NCBI GenBank assembly: GCA_910578865.1
Contig: CAJTRM010000052.1
Span: 1 to 11,689, forward strand
From: an uncultured Dorea sp.
Lineage (GTDB): Bacteria > Bacillota_A > Clostridia > Lachnospirales > Lachnospiraceae
DNA length: 11,689 nt
Direction: 5' to 3'
Below the pieces are notes generated by a model, which ran no database searches, had not been told where the DNA came from, and worked only from the letters and a program-made list of their open reading frames with translations. The position numbers were made by a program, and so were the translations under genes. Positions 1 to 5,987 of the stretch are shown piece after piece. Within the stretch, counting starts at the first letter, position 1. The number at the start of each line of letters is the position of its first letter.

Positions 1-293
1 GCGTCAACTTCAATCCGGATATTTTCCGGAAGAAGGATTGTTACAGGAGAATTCCCTGCGACGGCATCGTATCGCAGCTCCCGTTCTGAAGGAAGCTTTG
101 CGAACACCGGATCAGAACTGCTTTCCGTCTGCGTGGCCTTTCCCTGAATCTTTCGAATCCAATAGCTTAGGGTGGATTGAGGCACCTCATTCTGCTGGCA
201 CCAGTCTTTGCGGGATAAACCGCTTTCTTGGAACGTATGAATCCGGTCTGTCCAAAGCGCAGCTTTTGAGATTATCTTATCATTCGTATTAAT
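1..293 (-). CDS. tnpA: IS66-family accessory protein TnpA (partial, 5' part only)
   Basis: The reverse strand encodes a small DNA-binding protein that continues past the left edge. Its N-terminal region reads ALWTDRIHTFQESGLSRKDW and goes on with CQQNEVPQSTLSYWIRK, the helix-turn-helix pattern of the IS66 accessory protein (TnpA/OrfA), one of the proteins IS66-type elements carry besides the transposase. About 97 codons are visible. The start is not obvious. Two ATGs at 306-311 lie upstream of or overlap the only good Shine-Dalgarno sequence (GGAGG, 302-306), and no other ribosome site precedes them. With normal 8-base spacing, that site points to an ATT codon at 291-293, giving a protein that begins (M)NTNDKIISK. 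A gene caller would probably start at 308 or 311 instead. The family assignment is by recognition of the motif; the rest of the IS lies outside the window. Confidence 0.75.
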   Translation of the reverse strand, partial: MNTNDKIISKAALWTDRIHTFQESGLSRKDWCQQNEVPQSTLSYWIRKIQGKATQTESSSDPVFAKLPSERELRYDAVAGNSPVTILLPENIRIEVD

Positions 294-328
294 TAGTATC
301 ACCTCCATCATTTGAAATTATCTTATCA
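265..328. repeat. Direct repeat of 18 bp, two copies 46 bp apart, at the tnpA start
   Basis: TTTGAGATTATCTTATCA at 265-282 recurs as TTTGAAATTATCTTATCA at 311-328, with 17 of 18 bases identical. One copy lies inside the first codons of tnpA and the other just upstream of its ribosome-binding site. It could be a binding site for an IS protein, or a scar of a local duplication made when something inserted here. Confidence 0.6.
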
Positions 329-447
329 AAAATGGAAGGGAATTTGTAGATACGGATTATTACCTACTTACTTTTATTATGAATTGATTATTAGAGTGGT
401 GTAAAAGCGCTAGAGAACCACAAAACACACATAAATGATTTTAAAAG
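312..447. other. Gene-free junction between the IS66 end and the mobile-element operon
   Basis: No reading frame here looks real. On the reverse strand, GTAAGTAGGTA at 361-371 starts with GTAAG, which resembles an IS66-type terminal sequence and could mark the outer end of the IS, but the other end is not in the window to confirm it. A weak hairpin (GTGGT 396-400 with ACCAC 417-421, with the palindrome AGCGCT in the loop) lies downstream of the xre gene. It has no good T-run, so it is at best a poor terminator for the minus-strand operon. Confidence 0.4.
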
Positions 448-726
448 TTAATCCAACTCTGCCCCTAGCTCATACCTCCAATATTCCGCTGCCTCGTACT
501 CCCTGGGTTCTGAAAGTACCGGTACGGTAAAGAGTTCAACCGGAACACCGAGTGTTGATGCGAAGAGTTTCATAAGATCCTCTTTTGGTGTTCGGACATC
601 GCCTTCATATTGAGCAATCCGGACATCAGCACAGCTGTAGGGAAATCCAACAGCTATGCCAAGTTCTTTCTGGGTGAGATGATTTTTCTGTCTTAAGTGT
701 TTTAATTTTCTTCCAAATGTAATCAT
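448..726 (-). CDS. Small XRE-family helix-turn-helix regulator
   Basis: This 92-residue protein is a Cro/CI-type DNA-binding regulator. The HTH covers about residues 5-62, with LTQKELGIAVGF as the first helices and VRIAQYEGDVRTP as the recognition-helix region. Little follows it, and the tail (about residues 70-92) is acidic. Comparable regulators on clostridial elements are often longer, so this copy may have lost a C-terminal domain. The start at 724-726 is chosen because AGGAG (736-740) sits 9 bases upstream; a longer frame reaching 789 would run through the end of the dUTPase gene. Its start lies 4 bases after the dUTPase stop, so it is the last gene of the minus-strand operon. It probably regulates the element, but its operator cannot be identified from the sequence. 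Confidence 0.82.
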   Translation of the reverse strand: MITFGRKLKHLRQKNHLTQKELGIAVGFPYSCADVRIAQYEGDVRTPKEDLMKLFASTLGVPVELFTVPVLSEPREYEAAEYWRYELGAELD

Positions 727-730
727 AGTA

Positions 731-1144
731 TTATTCTCCTGTACTTCCAAAAGCCCCGGTTCCTCGTTCATTACCAAGGTCCAGGACAAAATCTGCGATC
801 ACGATCGGTGTAATCACCAGCTGACCGACGCGTGTGTCTTTATGAATGGTCTGAGAAGATGTGCTTACGTTGCTGATAATGGCATGGATCTCACCACGGT
901 AACCGGAGTCGATCGGTGGAAGTTCGCATACCAGTCCTTTTGCTGCCATGCTGCTTCGTGGAAAGACATATCCGGCAAATCCATCCGGGATGATGAGACC
1001 AAATCCAAGCGGAATTCTTGCAACCTCCCCCGGCTTTAATACGCAATCATAAGGCATGAACACATCAGCACCGGCATCATTTTCATGTGGCCGGAAGGGA
1101 TGATGATCTGCTTTCAGACCAAAGTCAATCAGTTTAATCTTTAT
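731..1144 (-). CDS. dut: dUTP diphosphatase (trimeric dUTPase) with an apparent ATA start
   Basis: The enzyme hydrolyses dUTP to dUMP and pyrophosphate, keeping uracil out of DNA and supplying dUMP to thymidylate synthase. All five motifs of the trimeric family are visible: I DAGAD (residues 23-27), II PRSSMAAKG (62-70), III PPIDSGYRGEI (76-86, with the Asp and Tyr of the uracil pocket), IV RVGQLV (105-110) and V RGTGAFGSTG (127-136). The length of 137 residues is normal. The oddity is the start: between an in-frame TGA and motif I there is no ATG, GTG or TTG. A perfect AGGAGG (1154-1159) lies 9 bases before ATA at 1142-1144, followed by AAG-ATT-AAA, so the gene probably once began ATG-AAG-ATT. 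The first usable standard codon, GTG at 1061-1063, would delete motif I. The gene overlaps the end of thyX by 11 bases. It is either translated weakly from ATA or crippled. Confidence 0.88.
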   Translation of the reverse strand: MKIKLIDFGLKADHHPFRPHENDAGADVFMPYDCVLKPGEVARIPLGFGLIIPDGFAGYVFPRSSMAAKGLVCELPPIDSGYRGEIHAIISNVSTSSQTIHKDTRVGQLVITPIVIADFVLDLGNERGTGAFGSTGE

Positions 1145-1913
1145 GGCTGTTCACCTCCTTCCTGATGAGCAATGGATAATCTGTCTTTAAGATATCTAAC
1201 GGCATCCAAAGTCTTGAAATAGGGTTTTGGCAGGACATCTGTTTTTCCATACAGCTTCCTCTTTGACAGAATGGACCGGTCAGATCCGGTGCAAAAAGGA
1301 TCGGGCTTAATTTGTACAATCGTTGCCAGATCTGGAGCATTACTATCCTGGTTTCATCCGTATTTCTTCGGCAGGTTCTCTGGCCGATCATATGCTTCCA
1401 TTGGTAAGGTGTTGCACTGATGATCAGTACGTTTCGAAGGCCCTGAGGTGTAGCATATCCGGCTGAATCATGATCAATGCCTAATTCACAAAGCTCTGCA
1501 TAGTGATCCAGATCTGACTGACAGCTTTTCTTGTAAATATCCTGGATTTCTTTATCTGCTTTCATGATTCTGTATGGAATAGCAAATGCAGCGTGACCGG
1601 AATAATTGCTGTACTGCAGAGATGCACTCATGTACTTTACTTCGTTCTGATGCCTTGTGATCTGTGTCAGGAAGCGTCTGCTTGCACCAACAACAGCCAC
1701 GGTAATGACCATGAATTTCTGTACTGTTGGATGGGGAAGTCCTGCAATGTTTTCTACGGTTTTCTGACTGTAGGATTGATGGTAAAGCTCCATCAGATCT
1801 GCCATGTTCTGGATCGTATGACCGTGTTGTGTGAGCCTGGCTGCAAAGACCATATTTTGTTCTGCTTCCCGGATTCCATAGCAGTTTAAGATAGCTGTTT
1901 CAATGTGATCCAT
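1134..1913 (-). CDS. thyX: Flavin-dependent thymidylate synthase ThyX (divergent)
   Basis: ThyX methylates dUMP to dTMP using methylene-tetrahydrofolate and reduced FAD. The 259-residue protein shows the ThyX signature region at residues 87-102, RHQNEVKYMSASLQYS. This matches the classic RHRx7S motif loosely: Gln replaces the second Arg, and the Ser is displaced by one residue (Ala97, Ser98). The C-terminal half carries PQGLRNVLIISATPYQWKH (156-174) and GQRTCRRNTDET (177-188), corresponding to the dUMP-binding arginine region. A Cys-bearing tail follows (Cys216, Cys221, Cys228). The start has AGGAGG (1923-1928) 9 bases upstream. The gene overlaps the preceding one by 14 bases and dut by 11, so the three are translationally coupled. 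Such long, Cys-tailed ThyX versions seem typical of clostridial phages and mobile elements. A different pyrimidine substrate cannot be excluded. Confidence 0.85.
   Translation of the reverse strand: MDHIETAILNCYGIREAEQNMVFAARLTQHGHTIQNMADLMELYHQSYSQKTVENIAGLPHPTVQKFMVITVAVVGASRRFLTQITRHQNEVKYMSASLQYSNYSGHAAFAIPYRIMKADKEIQDIYKKSCQSDLDHYAELCELGIDHDSAGYATPQGLRNVLIISATPYQWKHMIGQRTCRRNTDETRIVMLQIWQRLYKLSPILFAPDLTGPFCQRGSCMEKQMSCQNPISRLWMPLDILKTDYPLLIRKEVNSHKD
1142..1159 (-). promoter_or_regulatory. Ribosome-binding site that points to an ATA start codon for dUTPase
   Basis: AGGAGG occupies 1154-1159 on the reverse strand, then 9 bases, then ATA at 1142-1144. This is the same spacing as for the thyX, xre and Nmad1-like genes of this operon, so it marks the initiation site even though the codon is not a standard start. 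Confidence 0.7.
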
Positions 1914-2226
1914 AGGCCTGTTCCTCCTTTACCAGAGCTTTTAAAAGAATCAGATAATTGATGCAGTCTGTGATTTTTTCATCCCACTGTTCCATGTCAA
2001 AATGTAACAGAGTGGAATAACACATATCGTAAAGGGATACGACATGTTTCGACATCATACCGGCCAGTGCTGCTTTTGGATCGCAGTTCTGTAAAGCGGC
2101 AGCAATCTTGAATGCACTGAGGCGGTCAATATTGTCACCGGTATATTCTTTCTTTTTATGTGCCAGAATATCGGCACACTTTCTCATCTGAAGTTCAAAT
2201 ACAACATTAAATTCTTCTTGTGTCAT
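1900..2226 (-). CDS. DUF1599/Nmad1-like small helical protein
   Basis: This is a 108-residue, almost all-helical protein. The stretch KKKEYTGDNIDRLSAFKIAAA (about residues 24-44) and the C-terminal WDEKITDCINYLILLKALVKE (about 81-101) resemble the DUF1599 family, also described as nucleotide modification associated domain 1. That family is common in phages, and its activity is not firmly established. AGGAGG at 2236-2241 is 9 bases before the ATG. The gene overlaps thyX by 14 bases, so its product probably acts in the same nucleotide pathway. The overall look (small alpha-helical protein with conserved Asp and Glu) would also suit a MazG-like nucleotide pyrophosphatase. The family call is from memory of the pattern. 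Confidence 0.55.
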   Translation of the reverse strand: MTQEEFNVVFELQMRKCADILAHKKKEYTGDNIDRLSAFKIAAALQNCDPKAALAGMMSKHVVSLYDMCYSTLLHFDMEQWDEKITDCINYLILLKALVKEEQAYGSH

Positions 2227-2255
2227 GTGATAGTTCCTCCTTTGTTTTGTGATAA

Positions 2256-3809
2256 TTATCGTTCGAGATCTTTTGTTTTTGATCTCACTGGTTCCGGAAT
2301 CTGCATCTGAAGAATGGCATCAACATTCTGATCGGCAGTATCCAGATCTTTTAATTTTTCTTTCAAGCTGCTTATTGCTTCTTCTTCGGAAGCTATCTGC
2401 TGTTGCAGTTTTTCTTTTTGTAAGGTCAGAGTTTTTAGGCTTGTCATCTTTCCATCCTGATAAAAGGATTTCAGCCAATCTCTAGCTTCTTCATATTTCT
2501 GAATTTCCTTGGCATGTTCTTTCCGGTACTTTCCTTTGTACTTTGCTTTTGAAAACTGGGAATAAACTTCCTTATTCGCATAGTACTGCCCGGTATAACG
2601 AATCTGATCGTTGAGGATTCTTAGATCGGACCGATGCCGAGCAACCTGTGTCTGCATTTCTTTTAGTTCCTGCTTTGCTGCAAGCAGTGTATTTTTCAAA
2701 TCTGACTGCGTATCAAATCCATGTTCCTGCACATAGATAATGGTATTTGCCATTTGCTGCAGGTTAGAAAGTTTTACCCGATGAGCATAAGCCGGGCTCT
2801 GCATTGCTTTCACATTTGTCTGAAGATTTATAACCAGACGCAGGTGAGATATGACGTAGAGAATGGCCAATGGATCCTTGCGTAAGAAGGTCTGTTCCAG
2901 GTGTGCTTTTCCATATCGTGTTCCCAGTGCACGTTCAGTAATCCGCTTCTGTCGATCAGGATGAAGATAGCTGTATCTGCCACGATGTTCAATCACAGAG
3001 ATCTGAAATTGTTCCAGAAGTTTAGATTGGAATTCATCAAAACTATTGGATGTGGCAGCACATTCATTAATCGCATTTCGCAAATATTCTTTCTGTGTAA
3101 GGAACACGGTGGATGTTGGTTTGAGACCATCTTCAATAATTTTCTGATTGATCTCATCCAGTTTTTGCTGGCCGTGTTTCTGTGACATATATTCTTTCTG
3201 AGTAATTTTTCTCTCAGCCGGAGCAAGAAGATCTATCTGGTGAAGTCCTTCCTGTTGGCACCGATCCATGACAGTTTTCTTAAAAGTGTTCATGAATTTA
3301 TCAGTGGAACGATGCTTATAACCGGAGGTTTCCTCATGTGGTTTATCCATATAAGGCTGCCTTTCCACTGCAGTCTTCCGCACACTGTTGATAACGATGT
3401 GGGTATGGATATTTCCGGATTCATTGTGGCCATCGGTGTGAGTAACCACCAATGCCTGGTATCCGGGAAACATCTGCTTTGCAAGTTCCAAACTGATTGC
3501 CTGTGCTCTCTTTCCGGTAAGTCCATTTTCTGTAACATCAGCTGGATCGTAGCTGATAATGTAGTGGTGACTTTTGATATCTTCACGTTTCTTATTTTTA
3601 TGAAAATGAGCATTTGTCAGTTCACATTCTTTGTCAAAAGACATCGGATCACAGTTCAGCCCATCCATATAAAACTCTTTTCGCAGGATGCTTCGTCCGG
3701 ATTCATCTACAATCTTTTTCCCGGTTTTTTCATCATGTTCAAACAGAAGGTAATTGATAGCCGCCGAGTAATTAGCATTTCTGCTTTTAATGTGTTTTAC
3801 GATTGCCAT
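2256..3809 (-). CDS. MOBP-type relaxase (Tn1549-like mobilisation nuclease)
   Basis: The relaxase nicks one strand at oriT, stays attached to its 5' end and pilots it into the recipient. The 517-residue protein has the N-terminal relaxase fold. Tyr14 and Tyr20 (NANYSAAINYL) are candidates for the catalytic Tyr. HHYIISYDP lies at 81-89, and the metal-binding three-histidine motif is H124-T-D126, then NIHTH (133-137). A distinctive stretch, LLAPAERKITQKEY, and the region LRLVINLQTNVKAMQS match relaxases of Tn1549-type clostridial elements as I remember them. The C-terminal third (about 365-500) is Lys/Glu/Gln-rich and probably coiled-coil. The protein appears complete. It overlaps mobC by 23 bases. 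No type IV secretion or coupling-protein gene is in the window, so transfer would need help from another element unless those genes lie outside. Confidence 0.93.
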   Translation of the reverse strand: MAIVKHIKSRNANYSAAINYLLFEHDEKTGKKIVDESGRSILRKEFYMDGLNCDPMSFDKECELTNAHFHKNKKREDIKSHHYIISYDPADVTENGLTGKRAQAISLELAKQMFPGYQALVVTHTDGHNESGNIHTHIVINSVRKTAVERQPYMDKPHEETSGYKHRSTDKFMNTFKKTVMDRCQQEGLHQIDLLAPAERKITQKEYMSQKHGQQKLDEINQKIIEDGLKPTSTVFLTQKEYLRNAINECAATSNSFDEFQSKLLEQFQISVIEHRGRYSYLHPDRQKRITERALGTRYGKAHLEQTFLRKDPLAILYVISHLRLVINLQTNVKAMQSPAYAHRVKLSNLQQMANTIIYVQEHGFDTQSDLKNTLLAAKQELKEMQTQVARHRSDLRILNDQIRYTGQYYANKEVYSQFSKAKYKGKYRKEHAKEIQKYEEARDWLKSFYQDGKMTSLKTLTLQKEKLQQQIASEEEAISSLKEKLKDLDTADQNVDAILQMQIPEPVRSKTKDLER

Positions 3810-4173
3810 TCATACCACCTGCCAGTTTTAGTACCTCTTTTCTCAAAAGGAATAAGTCAGTGATGCATTGATGGATTTCATTTTCTATAGCACGTGACTG
3901 ACTGCCACCACTGTTAAAATGCTTGGCGATCTGATTGAGATTCGATCCAATCTTTCCATATTCACTGACCAGTTTTCTGAGATCATTTAGGTCTGCAACA
4001 ACTTCAATCTGGTGATTGATTTGCTTCTCAAGCAGAAGCTTTCTCAGATATTCGGAACGAGAAAGTCCTGTAACGTCAGCAGCTTCATTTAATACTGTCA
4101 ACTCAATATCCGTTAATTTTAACGTGATGATGTTACTCCTCTTGAGATTCTTTTCTTTCTTCTTAGGTGCCAT
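3787..4173 (-). CDS. mobC: MobC-like relaxosome accessory protein
   Basis: This 128-residue protein should bind near oriT and help the relaxase open the DNA. Residues about 13-50 form a ribbon-helix-helix-like domain (ITLKLTDIELTVLNEAADVTGLSRSEYLRKLLLEK). Residues about 70-90 contain YGKIGSNLNQIAKHFN, the hallmark of the MobC family. The start MAPKKKEKN at 4171-4173 is preferred because AGGAGG lies just upstream, though only 3 bases away. An in-frame ATG at 4200 would add nine residues but has no ribosome site. Its end overlaps the relaxase start, so it is the first gene of the minus-strand mob operon and faces the hairpin-rich candidate oriT. Confidence 0.88.
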   Translation of the reverse strand: MAPKKKEKNLKRSNIITLKLTDIELTVLNEAADVTGLSRSEYLRKLLLEKQINHQIEVVADLNDLRKLVSEYGKIGSNLNQIAKHFNSGGSQSRAIENEIHQCITDLFLLRKEVLKLAGGMNGNRKTH

Positions 4174-4199
4174 AGTCCTCCTTCCTTTTCGATAAGACA

Positions 4200-4409
4200 T
4201 CTTGGATGTGCGATTACACTTTTTAACCGGCTGTCCCTTCCGGTTATATAAAGTGCTGCGACTATCTTTGATAGAGAGCCAACTGATATCTTTGATGTCT
4301 GTACGAGGGTATGGGGAATCGGAATCCCCATCAAGAGACTTACCCGGAGGTATGCCGTAGCCATAAAATGGCGATACGGTAATACCCGGGTGGATCTTGC
4401 TCTTATTTG
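4200..4409. other. Candidate origin of transfer (oriT) and mob control region
   Basis: No gene fits here. The region is packed with inverted repeats: TAACCGG/CCGGTTA (4224-4230 and 4240-4246), CTATC/GATAG (4262-4274), ATGGGGA with TCCCCAT around a 7-base loop (4311-4331), and a compound hairpin at 4342-4391. In the last, ACCCGG pairs with CCGGGT outside, CCGTA with TACGG, and GCCAT with ATGGC inside. ATCTTTGAT is also repeated directly at 4264 and 4288. Such clusters immediately upstream of mobC and a relaxase are where oriT normally lies. The nick site itself cannot be named from the sequence. Confidence 0.5.
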
Positions 4410-4453
4410 TATCCCTCTATATAACGAAACGCTCAGAGGCTGTTTTACAGTGG
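4410..4453 (+). repeat. Left copy of a 44-bp inverted repeat bracketing the cargo block
   Basis: This segment matches the reverse complement of 8765-8808 at 40 of 44 positions. The longest identical core covers about 4419-4439 (TATAACGAAACGCTCAGAG and neighbours). A second identical run, TGTTTTACAGTGG, lies at the inner edge. The four differences are at 4417-4418 and 4440-4441 or immediately adjacent. Similarity stops sharply at both edges. Read outward, this copy leads toward the mob operon. Confidence 0.9.
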
Positions 4454-4477
4454 GGGAAAAGAAAAAATATCAAAAAA

Positions 4478-4508
4478 TTGATGATTAATGGTGAGCTTGT
4501 GATAGAAT
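4478..4508 (+). promoter_or_regulatory. Weak candidate promoter for the cargo genes
   Basis: TTGATG (4478-4483) and TAGAAT (4503-4508) resemble -35 and -10 boxes, with a longish 19-base spacer. They sit about 50 bases before the acetyltransferase start, in an otherwise AT-rich stretch just inside the left inverted repeat. Confidence 0.3.
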
Positions 4509-4557
4509 GGAAAAAAGAGAAAATGCATAAAGGATGTAGTTGTGGAGAATATTTGTT

Positions 4558-4983
4558 ATGATTAGAAAGTTGCTGAACGGAGATATCAATAGAGTTGCTG
4601 ACATATGGTTAAAGACAAATCTGAAAGCACATTATTTTATTTCCAATCAATACTGGAAAAGTAATTATGAATTAGTGAAAGAAATGATGTCACAATCCGA
4701 AGTCTATGTGTTTGAAGTGGATAAAATGATACAAGGATTTGTAGGACTAAATGATGAATATATCGAAGGTATTTTTGTCTCTGATGAAATGCAGTCATGT
4801 GGCATAGGTAAACTTTTATTGGATTATATTAAAAATAAAAAAGTCAGCTTACGATTAAATGTATATCAGAAGAATGCCAGAGCAATTTCTTTTTACCAAA
4901 GAGAAGGGTTCATTATTCAATGTGAAGATTTGGATGAAGATACTGGTGAAAAAGAGTACACTATGCTATGGAAACAAAAATAG
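4558..4983 (+). CDS. GNAT-family N-acetyltransferase
   Basis: This 141-residue single-domain enzyme should transfer an acetyl group from acetyl-CoA to an amine; the substrate is unknown. The GNAT fold is visible from IRKLLNGDINRVADIW (beta1/alpha1) through YVFEVDKMIQGFVGL (about 50-64) to motif A, IFVSDEMQSCGIGKLLLDYI (72-91), whose QSCGIG is the pyrophosphate-binding loop. Motif B is LNVYQKNARAISFYQREGF (100-118). It resembles the YjaB-like group. The ATG at 4558 matches the usual family start (MIRKL), with GGAG about 11 bases upstream. A TTG at 4540 preceded by AAAGGA would add six residues and cannot be excluded. It is the first gene of the cargo block. Confidence 0.85.
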   Translation: MIRKLLNGDINRVADIWLKTNLKAHYFISNQYWKSNYELVKEMMSQSEVYVFEVDKMIQGFVGLNDEYIEGIFVSDEMQSCGIGKLLLDYIKNKKVSLRLNVYQKNARAISFYQREGFIIQCEDLDEDTGEKEYTMLWKQK

Positions 4984-5012
4984 AAATCGGGATTTGGAGG
5001 AGATTCTTATTT

Positions 5013-5201
5013 ATGAAAAAAGGAATAAATAAATCAATCTTATTTTATATTGCATCAGTTCTGTTTCTCGTAGCCTCAGCTATTGGCTTTACGAGTGGAA
5101 ATGAAAATTCTATGGCTATAATATGGTTATGTCTTGGTTCCTCATTTCTTTGCTTGGGTTCGACTCATAAGAAAAAGGAAAACAATACAGATGATAAATA
5201 A
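5013..5201 (+). CDS. Small two-helix membrane protein of unknown function
   Basis: This is a 62-residue protein with a short basic N-terminus (MKKGINKS), two predicted membrane helices (about residues 9-28 and 35-52) and a charged, hydrophilic tail (HKKKENNTDDK). The start at 5013 has a strong GGAGGAG (4996-5002) 10 bases upstream. A longer in-frame version from 4968 would overlap the acetyltransferase and has no such site. It lies 29 bases after the acetyltransferase and is probably cotranscribed with it. I do not recognise a named family, and nothing in it suggests an enzyme. Confidence 0.7.
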   Translation: MKKGINKSILFYIASVLFLVASAIGFTSGNENSMAIIWLCLGSSFLCLGSTHKKKENNTDDK

Positions 5202-5274
5202 GTTCCTGCTTGTATTGCTGGAAAATAGGGATTCATCGAGTCCTTTTGTGATTTGCAAAGAATATTAGACTTGG

Positions 5275-5514
5275 ATGAACATAATATATGCTGATTACAA
5301 TATTTATCACAACAGTATTGATATATGCACTTATGCCGGATATATTCTGCGGATTGACTGTTGGGAGGCAGAAAAGAATTTAAAAATAACTCCCGGTTCT
5401 GAATGTGCATTGAATGAGCTTGTCATAGACAACCCTTTGGAGTATGCACGACTTTACCTTGATGGGACTATGCAAATGTGGATTGATGCAGAGGATAGTT
5501 TTGAATTGTGGTAA
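5275..5514 (+). CDS. DUF6061-like small protein
   Basis: This 79-residue protein has a pattern I associate with DUF6061: an N-terminal two-strand region (IIYADYNIYHNSIDICTY), then LRIDCWEAE, a Ser/Glu-containing turn, and ALNELVIDNPLEYARLYLDG near the C-terminus. The function of this family is unknown; members are frequent in Lachnospiraceae genomes and mobile elements. No convincing ribosome-binding site precedes the ATG, so it may be poorly expressed or a relic. It lies 73 bases after the small membrane protein and 29 before the LytTR gene. Confidence 0.6.
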   Translation: MNIIYADYNIYHNSIDICTYAGYILRIDCWEAEKNLKITPGSECALNELVIDNPLEYARLYLDGTMQMWIDAEDSFELW

Positions 5515-5543
5515 TTATACAGGATTGCTAAGAAAGGAGTTCT

Positions 5544-5987
5544 ATGCGATACACAATTAATAAGATTAATAAAGGCGAAGATGAGCTGATTTTAAATTAT
5601 AAGGAGAAAAATCCTGAGGTTGAGGCGGTGTTGCTTTTTATGGACAAACGTCAAAGAAAACTAATTGGACGAAAAAACGACGAGACAATTGTTTTTACAC
5701 CGGAGGAAATTCTGTATATAGAAAAGGTGGATAATAAGACATTTGTCTACACAGATGATAATGAAATTCAAGTAGAGATGTCATTATATTCAATCGAATT
5801 ATTTCTAGACGATGAGAGTTATTTCCGCTGTAGCAAGTCGATGATTATCAATGTAAACAAGGTGGAAATGCTAAAAAGTATGCCGTCGAATAGGATTGAT
5901 GCAACACTTGTCAGCGGTGAGCATATCATTATTTCCCGTACATACGCATCGGATTTTAGGAAGCTTCTGAAAGGAGAAATGGCATGA
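5544..5987 (+). CDS. LytTR-domain transcriptional regulator
   Basis: This is a 147-residue stand-alone LytTR protein: a short N-terminal alpha/beta portion (1-40) with no receiver domain, followed by the LytTR DNA-binding domain (about 45-145). FTPEEILYIEKVDNKTFVYT (51-70) and FRCSKSMIINVNKV (94-107) are the conserved strands of this domain. AAAGGAG lies about 5 bases before the ATG. Its stop overlaps the next start in ATGA, so it is coupled to the DUF3021-like membrane protein. In Bacillota, such LytTR/DUF3021 pairs are usually thought to form a sensor-regulator module in which the membrane protein restrains the regulator, and they often sit next to ABC-2 transporters, as here. The direct target is probably the ABC operon downstream or its own operon (inference). 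Confidence 0.9.
   Translation: MRYTINKINKGEDELILNYKEKNPEVEAVLLFMDKRQRKLIGRKNDETIVFTPEEILYIEKVDNKTFVYTDDNEIQVEMSLYSIELFLDDESYFRCSKSMIINVNKVEMLKSMPSNRIDATLVSGEHIIISRTYASDFRKLLKGEMA

Noticed and set aside
38..292. Plus-strand open frame of 84 residues at the left edge
   Set aside because: It is the antisense shadow of the IS66 tnpA reading frame, whose protein is recognisable on the other strand.
448..789. Longer version of the XRE protein starting at 789
   Set aside because: The extra 21 residues are encoded within the dUTPase C-terminal motif region; a proper Shine-Dalgarno site supports the start at 726.
3240..3863. A 207-residue plus-strand open frame opposite the relaxase
   Set aside because: It lies wholly antisense to the conserved N-terminal relaxase domain and the mobC junction, has no good ribosome site and no recognisable product.
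4119..4364. An 81-residue minus-strand frame upstream of mobC
   Set aside because: It overlaps the start of mobC in another frame and runs through the oriT hairpins; its composition follows those repeats and no family is recognisable.
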